A stretch of 20,987 nucleotides of DNA from the NCBI GenBank assembly GCA_000961805.1, contig LADV01000330.1, positions 1 to 20,987 of the forward strand. The letters are read 5' to 3'. The DNA comes from Peptococcaceae bacterium BRH_c23. Its GTDB lineage: Bacteria; Bacillota_B; Desulfitobacteriia; Desulfitobacteriales; Desulfitobacteriaceae. Made by a program: the position numbers and the translations under genes. The notes beneath the pieces are model-generated. The model was given only the letters and a program-made list of their open reading frames with translations, searched no databases and was not told the DNA's origin. Shown here piece after piece: positions 15,607 to 20,987 of this stretch (the stretch's first letter is position 1; each line of letters opens with the position of its first letter).

Positions 15607-16485
15607 TCACTTTAGGTTATCCAGATATTTTACAGCCTGCAAGGCAGCTGTTCCACCTTCTCCTGCCGCTTTAAATAATTGATAAGGTGGACCTGAACAA
15701 TCTCCTGCTGCAAATAGCCCCGGCAAACTCGTCTCTAATTTGTGGTTAACCTTAATAGCCCCCTCCTCCATTTCCAAACCAGATACCAGCTGCTCTGCTG
15801 GTAGAGTTTCTCTCAGGATAAACACACCGTCTACTGGGATTTGTTCCCCTTCAAGAACGATCTGTTTTACGCTGCTGTCTCCGATTATTTCCTTTACTTT
15901 ACCCTTTTTCACTTCAATTCGTGGATGAAGCCTCAAAACGTCGCTGTAATAGGGTATGTAATATACTTTAGCACAGATATCGACCATGAAATTAGCTTCA
16001 TCTTCCCCTTCTTGACTGTAGGAAATGAATGCGACTTGTTTATTCTTATATAAAGGACCGTCGCACGTTGCACAGTAACCCACTCCACGACCCAATAATT
16101 CTGTTTCTCCTGGAAATAGCTTATCCACTGAAACACCCGTAGCTAGAACTACCGCATCCGCCTCAAAGGATTCGTCTTTACCAAGTAGCGTATAAGGGGG
16201 CCCTGGATATATATTGGTTACTTTAAACGGAACAATCTTGATTTCCATTTCCTTAAGATGTTCTAAAAACCGTTGCCGCAATTCTTCCCCACTTATTTGG
16301 GGAAATCCTAGCCAATTATCGATTCGCGGAGCTTTGGAGAGCTTGGGGCTACAGAATTCCGTGCCAAGAAGTATGAAATCACGTTTTCGAATTTTAGCAT
16401 TCAGTGCTGCAGCCATCCCTGCCGGCCCACAGCCAATAATCGCCAGTTCGTAGTGGTCTTTAAGTGTTTTCAGATCTTCAGACAT
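15607..16485 (-). CDS. Thioredoxin-reductase-like flavoprotein lacking NADPH motifs
   Basis: With the start at 16485 (AGAGGAG about 11 bases upstream) the protein is 292 aa. It has the FAD dinucleotide motif IIGCGPAGMAAAL (16-28), VVLATGV near 112, the redox-active pair C138-C141 (GYCATCDGP), and the C-terminal FAD motif LPGLFAAGDC near 254. In ordinary thioredoxin reductases the middle domain carries GGGNSA and HRR for NADPH. Here those places read ISYSQEGEDEA (154-164) and YYSDVLRL, so neither motif is present. This matches the clostridial ferredoxin-linked (FFTR) or diversified (DFTR) groups, which do not use pyridine nucleotides. Electron donor and partner are not shown by context, and no thioredoxin gene adjoins. 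An ATG nine bases earlier lies too close to the ribosome site. Confidence 0.82.
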   Translation of the reverse strand: MSEDLKTLKDHYELAIIGCGPAGMAAALNAKIRKRDFILLGTEFCSPKLSKAPRIDNWLGFPQISGEELRQRFLEHLKEMEIKIVPFKVTNIYPGPPYTLLGKDESFEADAVVLATGVSVDKLFPGETELLGRGVGYCATCDGPLYKNKQVAFISYSQEGEDEANFMVDICAKVYYIPYYSDVLRLHPRIEVKKGKVKEIIGDSSVKQIVLEGEQIPVDGVFILRETLPAEQLVSGLEMEEGAIKVNHKLETSLPGLFAAGDCSGPPYQLFKAAGEGGTAALQAVKYLDNLK

Positions 16486-16530
16486 TATGGGCATCTCTCC
16501 TCTAGCGATAAATCCTTTACCAATAAAAGT

Positions 16531-16600
16531 GTTCCCCGAATAACTTGAAAATACTACGTTGTCAGAACCCATTGACCGAAATACGTTCCCGGAGTAGAAT
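16531..16600. promoter_or_regulatory. Repeated GTTCCCSGARTA motif in the divergent promoter region
   Basis: GTTCCCCGAATA (16531-16542) and GTTCCCGGAGTA (16585-16596) are direct repeats 54 bases apart. The second overlaps the -10 of the padR promoter, and the first overlaps a weak minus-strand -10 candidate for the flavoprotein gene. They are candidate PadR operators. Confidence 0.4.
16572..16600 (+). promoter_or_regulatory. Promoter of the padR-wtpA-like-CHR operon
   Basis: TTGACC (16572-16577), a 17-base spacer and TAGAAT (16595-16600), about 50 bases before the padR start. Confidence 0.7.
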
Positions 16601-16650
16601 AAATGCTAAGTAAACCTATATGCACATTGATAATAGCTGAGGTGTACACT

Positions 16651-17052
16651 ATGAGTGAAGATCTACTAAGTAAACTCGATCCCATGATTTCTATGGAGCG
16701 TACTATTCAAGCGGAACTACTTCTTCTCTTAGGACAAAAACCTTCTCACGGCTACGAGTTAATTCAACGCCTCAATGATTCAGACTTTAAAAGTGGAGAA
16801 GCCGATACTGCCACAGTTTATCGTAATCTAAGACGCATGGATAAGGACGGGTTGATCCAATCCCATTGGGAGATCGGTGAAGCAGGCCCAGGTAGGAGAC
16901 TCTATGAATTAACCCCCTTAGGAAAACAGTCTCTAGATTTATGGTCCCAATTTCTAACACTTCAAAAAACTAAGCTCCAAAAATTCCTACAAGCCTACAA
17001 GCAGTATGAAGATTCTTTAGCTAAAGGGGAAAACGAGGTGAACAAATCTTGA
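16651..17052 (+). CDS. PadR-family transcriptional regulator
   Basis: This is a 133-aa winged-helix regulator. The start at 16651 has GAGGTG six bases upstream; an in-frame ATG at 16603 lacks a ribosome site. The wing-helix region includes TIQAELLLLLGQKPSHGYEL (about 19-38), ADTATVYRNLRRMDKDGLIQ near 52-71 and the wing GPGRRLYELTPLGKQSL near 80, followed by a C-terminal dimerisation helix (TLQKTKLQKFLQAYKQYE). PadR proteins usually repress their own and adjacent genes and release DNA on binding a ligand. It leads an operon with a WtpA-like protein and a CHR transporter, so an oxyanion or a linked signal is a reasonable inducer. PadR-type regulators are, to my knowledge, linked to chromate transporters in some Firmicutes. 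Confidence 0.93.
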   Translation: MSEDLLSKLDPMISMERTIQAELLLLLGQKPSHGYELIQRLNDSDFKSGEADTATVYRNLRRMDKDGLIQSHWEIGEAGPGRRLYELTPLGKQSLDLWSQFLTLQKTKLQKFLQAYKQYEDSLAKGENEVNKS

Positions 17053-17873
17053 ATACTTCGTCGAATGCTCTCAGACTTATCCATGCTGGCGCTTTACAGC
17101 GCGTGATGGAAACCTGCCTTGACCTCTATACTAGGATGAACCCGAATCTCAAATCCGAGCTAAAAGGGGTAGGTTCGAGGGAAGGTGCCAAGCGGTTGTT
17201 ATCTGGAGAACACTATGACGTCATTGCTCTCGCTGACCAAGCACTCTTTGCAGAACTGTTGGTCCCGGATTTAGTCGAAAACTACTTTATTTTTGCGGCT
17301 GATCAGATCGTCATCGGTTATACCGGGTTTTCTAAAGGAAGCAACGAAATCACCCCCGACAACTGGATTGATATGTTACTTCAATCACAAGTCCGCTTCT
17401 CTCATTCTAACCATCATCTGGATCCCTGCGGTTATCGAGCCCTTATGGTTTGGCAATTGGCCGAAAAATTCTATCAGCGGCCAGATCTCTCAACAGAGAT
17501 GGAAGCAGCCTGTTTTCCTTACGAGACATACCCGAAATCATTAAATCTGGCCAGTGATTTATTAAAAGGTAAGGTTGATTACGCTTTTCTGTATTCCTCA
17601 CAAGCCAAACAATTAGAGCTGCCCTACATAACCCTACCCTCAAAAATTAATCTCTCTAACCCGGCGTATGCCAATTATTATGACCAAGCAGCAGTATCCG
17701 TAGAAAGTAAAATTCCAGGCAAAAACATCATCATTCATGGTAAACCTATAGAATTCGCAATCGGCAAATCCAGAAACAGCCACTTATCCGAACACGCTCA
17801 ATCCTTTATTGATCTGCTCACAGGTCCGGAGGGAGATTCGATTCTAGAGGAATATGGCTTAATCCCCTGCTGA
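17049..17873 (+). CDS. Leaderless WtpA-like molybdate/tungstate-binding protein
   Basis: This 274-aa protein matches WtpA/ModA-type solute-binding proteins along its length. Recognisable are LIHAGALQRV (10-19), DVIALADQAL (57-66), DNWIDMLL (104-111), the oxyanion-site segment FSHSNHHLDPCGYRALMVWQ (117-136) with D125, VDYAFLYSSQAKQ (176-188), LPSKINLSNPAYANYY (196-211), GKPIEFAIG (231-239) and a C-terminal LLTGPEGDSILEEYGLIP. Secreted WtpA proteins carry a signal or lipoprotein peptide; this one starts almost directly at the first strand. Its TTG (GAGGTG 8 bases before) overlaps the padR stop, and an in-frame stop at 17022-17024 excludes a longer N-terminus. It is therefore probably cytoplasmic. 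No ABC permease or ATPase genes adjoin. The position near A186-K187, where archaeal relatives may have a second acidic ligand, needs alignment. Confidence 0.85.
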   Translation: MNTSSNALRLIHAGALQRVMETCLDLYTRMNPNLKSELKGVGSREGAKRLLSGEHYDVIALADQALFAELLVPDLVENYFIFAADQIVIGYTGFSKGSNEITPDNWIDMLLQSQVRFSHSNHHLDPCGYRALMVWQLAEKFYQRPDLSTEMEAACFPYETYPKSLNLASDLLKGKVDYAFLYSSQAKQLELPYITLPSKINLSNPAYANYYDQAAVSVESKIPGKNIIIHGKPIEFAIGKSRNSHLSEHAQSFIDLLTGPEGDSILEEYGLIPC

Positions 17874-17956
17874 GTAAATTTGCATTGCTATCAGTTTTCC
17901 CCACTTTGTAATGCTTGAAAACCCTGAAACAAGACTATTAATTAGGGGGCTAGGTT

Positions 17957-19216
17957 ATGGAACTCAAAACAGAAAGCCAACCTCTAGAGTCAGAACCACC
18001 TAGGAAGGTGAGCCTTTGGGAAATTGCTAAAACCGTATTTCATATCGGACTTGTGTCTTTTAGTTTAGCTGCTTTAGGAGAAGCCAAAAAATCCCTGGTA
18101 GACAAGAAACACTGGATGACGGATGAAGAATATCTAAACGGAGTCGCTCTATCTCAACTTTTGCCAGGCGCACCCGCTGTAAATCTAAACACCTATATAG
18201 GCTATTTCCTGAGGGGTTTTCCAGGGGCCTTAGTGGCTAGCATTTTTTTCATTATTCCTTGTTTTGTACTTATGGTCGTGCTTACCCACCTCTATCTGAA
18301 TTATAACGATATCCCCGCTGTAACCTCGTTATTTAAGGGAGTAGGAGCTTTAGTAGTAGGCCTAGTCTTCAATACCATTATTGATCTCTGGAAAAGAGGG
18401 GTAAACTCCCCACAGCTCAACATCTTAGCGGTCGGTGGGTTTCTGATGATTTTCTTCTTAAAGGTTAATATCCTGTCTCTGCTTCTTTTTGCTGGAGGAG
18501 TCAGCCTAGTGTTTACCTTCTTGACAACAAAGTTTTCCAGTTGGCAAGCCATCATGAATCGACGATTTTGGGTTACGAACAAGACCTTACAGAAGCCTGC
18601 TTCCGCAGTCCGGTTTGAATTCAGTAAGAAAAAATACCTCATCATGCTAATCATGCTGGCAGTGCTGCTCATCATTAATTTAGGGATTAATTTTAGCAAT
18701 CCCACCTTTCGACAATTGGGTAATACCTTATTTAGCATCGGTGGACTGACCTTTGGGAGCGGCTACGCTATGCTCCCATTTATCCAGGATGCAATGGTCA
18801 ATCAATATCACTTTTTGACGGATCAAGAATTCGGAATTGCTTTAGCCCTGAGCTTACTAACCCCCGGTCCAGTAACCATAATTTCCGCCTTTATCGGCTA
18901 CAAAGTGGCAGGATTATTCGGGGCAGCCCTAGCTATGGCAAATATGTATTTGCCTGCTTTTGCCGTAGTCAATCTCATTTCTGACCTTTATAACCGGGCG
19001 GGTAAGATCGATATCATCAAGATGGTCATTACTGGGATTGTAGCCGCTTTTATCGGCACCCTCTGGGCCGTGATCTTCAAATTGACAAGAAGTTCAATCC
19101 TTGACCTACCAACTTTCGGCATCGCCCTAGCAGCTTTTGGAGTACAGCGATTCACTAAAATAGATACCCTCTGGATTATCATCGCCGGAGCACTACTCTC
19201 CCTCATAATTTTCTAG
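17957..19216 (+). CDS. chrA: CHR-family (chromate transporter) membrane protein
   Basis: This 419-aa protein is the long, two-domain form of the chromate ion transporter family, which moves chromate and, in some members, other oxyanions. It has about ten hydrophobic segments. The C-terminal half keeps the family signature well (FGSGYAMLPFIQ near 273-284, LTDQEF near 293, LALSLLTPGPVTIISAFIGY near 302-321). The N-terminal half has the equivalent LVSFSLAALGEAKKSLVDKK and ALSQLLPGAPAVNLNTYIGY, but the usual FGG-P motif is replaced by FSLAALGE. A charged N-terminal tail of about 20 residues precedes the first domain. GGGGGC lies upstream of the ATG, 83 bases after the WtpA-like gene, and a strong terminator follows. 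Chromate specificity is not proven by sequence. Confidence 0.9.
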   Translation: MELKTESQPLESEPPRKVSLWEIAKTVFHIGLVSFSLAALGEAKKSLVDKKHWMTDEEYLNGVALSQLLPGAPAVNLNTYIGYFLRGFPGALVASIFFIIPCFVLMVVLTHLYLNYNDIPAVTSLFKGVGALVVGLVFNTIIDLWKRGVNSPQLNILAVGGFLMIFFLKVNILSLLLFAGGVSLVFTFLTTKFSSWQAIMNRRFWVTNKTLQKPASAVRFEFSKKKYLIMLIMLAVLLIINLGINFSNPTFRQLGNTLFSIGGLTFGSGYAMLPFIQDAMVNQYHFLTDQEFGIALALSLLTPGPVTIISAFIGYKVAGLFGAALAMANMYLPAFAVVNLISDLYNRAGKIDIIKMVITGIVAAFIGTLWAVIFKLTRSSILDLPTFGIALAAFGVQRFTKIDTLWIIIAGALLSLIIF

Positions 19217-19252
19217 CGAAACAGGGGGACAGGGCACCCTGTTTCGCTTTTC
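19216..19252 (+). terminator. Intrinsic terminator of the PadR/CHR operon
   Basis: GCGAAACAGGG pairs perfectly with CCCTGTTTCGC, followed by TTTT. It begins at the last base of the CHR gene stop codon. Confidence 0.9.
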
Positions 19253-19304
19253 CTGCTTGGAGTTATTATTTTCGTCCTGTAATTTAATGGTTTTTAAACC
19301 AAAT

Positions 19305-19329
19305 AAGCCCACTTGTTAAAGGTGGGCTT
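19305..19329 (-). terminator. Terminator of the trypsin-like protease gene
   Basis: Read on the minus strand, AAGCCCAC and GTGGGCTT form an 8-bp stem followed by TATTTGGTTT. It lies five bases past the protease stop. Confidence 0.75.
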
Positions 19330-19333
19330 TCCT

Positions 19334-20245
19334 TTATAATGAGACATTCAATATATCTAAAACCTTTTGAATTGGATTTAATAATGTTGCTTGATCGGAG
19401 CCTGCAAACAAAAGGCCCACAGCCTTATTATTTTCTTCCATTACTAAGGATCCGCTATCCCCTCCCGAAGACATATTAGTAGTCAAAATCTGATTCTCAA
19501 ACCTCAAAGTTCTACGACTTCCATACCCGATATTGATTGTTACATTGACTGCTCTAATAGTACCAGTGGTTAGACCCGTTGTACGGCCGGTCTTTCTAAC
19601 ATTCATACCTACTTGAGCGACAACAGCCGCTTGTACTTTCCCAATTCCAAGTATCTCCGGGGCAATCCATGAATCATTTAAGGGTTGCGCCAAAGCACAA
19701 TCCACATTGTTTATTCTGGGGTAATCATTTAAAGCGACATACTTTTTCAAACGGGCGATTACGTTTTCCGAGGCACGTCCACTATCAATAGCGCCTGGCT
19801 GAAGGATTGAATCTCCTATCTTTGCTCTTAAATCTCTTCCATTTGAGGAGTTAGCGAGGACGTGGTTATTCGAGAGAATAAGTGCTTGTCCATTCTTTTT
19901 ATCATATACGACGGCTCCAAAGGTTCCTGCCGTAGTACGATAGTGTCCAATACTTACACCTGGATGGGCTGGTCTCATACGCTCAGTGTAGTCCAGCAAA
20001 ATAACTGCAGGATTTTCAACAGAATAAGCCTTCATGTTACCGACTTCAATTACATCAGTTATTAAGCCGTCCATTGTTTCGGGAACTATTTGATGCTTCT
20101 TTAATTGATCCAAAGGTACTTTTCTATTCACCAAGACCAAAATTGCTTTTTGCCCCGTTGTGACTCCCCCAATTTCCTTGAAACCCTGCCCAACCCCAAT
20201 AACTTGTGGCAGAGCTATTAAGGATTCCTTGCTTTTTTTGTCCAT
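19334..20245 (-). CDS. Trypsin-like serine protease (Nal1-like), leaderless
   Basis: This 303-aa protein has a chymotrypsin-fold catalytic triad in the expected order: H128 in ILSNNHVLA, D182 in INNVDCALAQP and S264 in SSGGDSGSLV. GTFGAVVYDKKNGQALIL (108-125) supplies the strand before the histidine, and KTGRTTGLTTGTI (218-230) is characteristic of bacterial proteins annotated as Nal1-like or S1-family peptidases. The N-terminal 90 residues contain VIGVGQGFKEIGG and AILVLVNRKVP, a segment often seen in this group. There is no signal peptide or membrane anchor, so it appears cytoplasmic; its substrate is unknown. GGAGG lies 10 bases before the ATG. It is a single gene with its own promoter and terminator. 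Confidence 0.85.
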   Translation of the reverse strand: MDKKSKESLIALPQVIGVGQGFKEIGGVTTGQKAILVLVNRKVPLDQLKKHQIVPETMDGLITDVIEVGNMKAYSVENPAVILLDYTERMRPAHPGVSIGHYRTTAGTFGAVVYDKKNGQALILSNNHVLANSSNGRDLRAKIGDSILQPGAIDSGRASENVIARLKKYVALNDYPRINNVDCALAQPLNDSWIAPEILGIGKVQAAVVAQVGMNVRKTGRTTGLTTGTIRAVNVTINIGYGSRRTLRFENQILTTNMSSGGDSGSLVMEENNKAVGLLFAGSDQATLLNPIQKVLDILNVSL

Positions 20246-20258
20246 TTAACAATTACCT

Positions 20259-20306
20259 CCGTTTGTCCTTTTTGCATTATATGAAAAGGTGGACAAACGG
20301 TGACAA
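20259..20306 (-). promoter_or_regulatory. Protease promoter inside a perfect 10-bp inverted repeat
   Basis: CCGTTTGTCC (20259-20268) and GGACAAACGG (20291-20300) are exact inverted repeats 22 bases apart, with inner CCTTTT/AAAAGG extending them. They bracket a minus-strand TATAAT (20281-20276). A TTGTCA (20306-20301) gives a 19-base spacer. One arm also overlaps the ribosome site. This suggests a repressor operator. Confidence 0.6.
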
Positions 20307-20434
20307 GCCTAGTGACAGTGGTTATAAACATTAGCCAATTCAGGATGTTTGCTATCTATGCATTGCTATAGATAGCTAGATGCCAAGATAGCCAAGAGTG
20401 TCTATGTCGATTGTCTTCGTGCATCGAATTAACC

Positions 20435-20462
20435 TTGACAAGAATTGTGGAAGTATTATCAT
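20435..20462 (+). promoter_or_regulatory. Probable promoter of the amidohydrolase gene
   Basis: A perfect TTGACA (20435-20440) and TATCAT (20457-20462) with a 16-base spacer. The start codon lies about 190 bases downstream, which leaves a long leader. Confidence 0.65.
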
Positions 20463-20537
20463 GGAAATAATGAGTAGTTAAGAGATTGCGATCTAAAATA
20501 GCTCTTGCAATGGAGGCTGCTCATATCTGAAGGGTAA

Positions 20538-20575
20538 AAAACAGAAAAAAACAAAAGAGACCTCTAGCAGGTCTC
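20538..20575 (-). terminator. Minus-strand intrinsic terminator in the amidohydrolase leader
   Basis: On the minus strand GAGACC-TGCTAGA-GGTCTC is followed by TTTTGTTTTTTTCTG, a classic terminator. No minus-strand gene is seen to its right within the window; it would stop transcripts running antisense to the amidohydrolase gene. Confidence 0.7.
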
Positions 20576-20655
20576 GATTCATATATCTCGTGAATTGCAA
20601 AAAGAAATTTGGAACACCCCTTCCTCTGTTTCTCTTTTAAAAGGTGGCTAGATTA

Positions 20656-20987
20656 ATGTATTGTGATCTCTTAATAAGAAATGGTTTCATCATTGATGGT
20701 ACAGGGAAACCGGGATTCTATGCTGATCTCGCTGTAACCCAAGGAAAGATCATAGAAATCTCTGCAAAAATTGAATGCCAAGCGGATTTAATCATAGATG
20801 CTTTCGGATTGACGGTTTGTCCAGGGTTTATTGATCCCCATGTACATGAAGAGCTGACCGTTTTAACAAGTGGTAAGTTTGAGGAATTTTTACGTCAAGG
20901 GGTTACAACGACGGTTAACGGGAACTGTGGACATTCCATAACTCCCTATTCTTCGGATAATATCTATGAGTATATGGCTAAAAAAGG
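20656..20987 (+). CDS. N-acyl-D-amino-acid deacylase-type amidohydrolase, 5' part
   Basis: The first 110 codons of a metal-dependent amidohydrolase; the gene continues beyond the window. It starts MYCDLLIRNGFIIDGTGKPG, the family's N-terminal beta-sandwich signature, followed by DLAVTQGKIIEI and the metal-binding strand CPGFIDPHVHEE, with the HxH pair at about residues 58 and 60. GVTTTVNGNCGHSITPY (about 78-94) matches D-aminoacylase-like proteins, which remove acyl groups from N-acyl-D-amino acids. Dihydroorotase or hydantoinase relatives share the fold, but the NGNCG segment favours the deacylase group. AAAGGTGG precedes the ATG at about 10 bases. Confidence 0.85.
   Translation, partial: MYCDLLIRNGFIIDGTGKPGFYADLAVTQGKIIEISAKIECQADLIIDAFGLTVCPGFIDPHVHEELTVLTSGKFEEFLRQGVTTTVNGNCGHSITPYSSDNIYEYMAKK

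Larger units (their letters stand above)
20307..20655. other. Intergenic region with hairpins, no gene seen
   Basis: It contains a perfect hairpin GCTATCTAT...ATAGATAGC (20351-20359 with 20368-20376, 8-base loop), the plus-strand promoter at 20435-20462 and the minus-strand terminator at 20538-20575. I find no convincing reading frame. Confidence 0.6.

Noticed and set aside
16486..16572. Longer flavoprotein start at 16572
   Set aside because: The added 29 residues would be translated from the promoter region and upstream of the AGAGGAG site; the FAD motif would be unusually far from the N-terminus.

Overview
The window looks like chromosomal DNA of a Gram-positive Clostridia, most like the Desulfosporosinus/Desulfitobacterium group. 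The grounds are strong AGGAGG-type ribosome sites, TTG starts, T-box and ykkC-class RNA leaders, the protein style of the biosynthetic enzymes, and a CATC flavoprotein that lacks NADPH motifs, a type known from clostridia. No search was run, so the genus is an inference.

Left edge (1-657): a perfect 46-bp palindrome at the extreme edge, followed by minus-strand gene debris (a frameshifted DUF3102-like fragment and a short FGGY-kinase-like fragment), then gene-free DNA. From 658 to about 12500 almost everything is one minus-strand biosynthetic array. In transcription order it reads: sigma-A promoter, ykkC-class (probably ppGpp) riboswitch with terminator, ilvE, ilvB, ilvN, ilvC, a hairpin-rich repeat, leuA, leuC, leuD, leuB, a T-box leader (probably proline-specific) with terminator, a palindromic MITE-like element, proC, proB. 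This covers most of valine/isoleucine/leucine synthesis (ilvD is absent here) and two of the three proline steps (proA is absent here). I see no terminator between leuB and the T-box, so the T-box may act as an internal gate for proCB inside a longer transcript as well as a leader.

From 12500 to 15050 the divergent plus-strand pair hom-thrB makes homoserine and phosphohomoserine. A second copy of the hairpin-rich repeat lies between the two genes, and a clear terminator follows. Next come a small unrecognised 86-aa gene and, convergent with it, a thioredoxin-reductase-like flavoprotein without the usual NADPH signature.

The most unusual part is 16570-19250: a PadR regulator, a WtpA-like molybdate/tungstate-binding protein with no signal peptide whose TTG start overlaps the padR stop, and a CHR-family (chromate transporter) membrane protein, closed by a strong terminator. 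A cytoplasmic oxyanion-binding protein between a regulator and an ion transporter suggests an intracellular oxyanion-sensing and transport unit. This is the best candidate for an undescribed system.

The right end holds a leaderless trypsin-like serine protease (minus strand), whose promoter sits inside a perfect 10-bp inverted repeat, and the 5' part of an N-acyl-D-amino-acid deacylase-type amidohydrolase that runs off the window.
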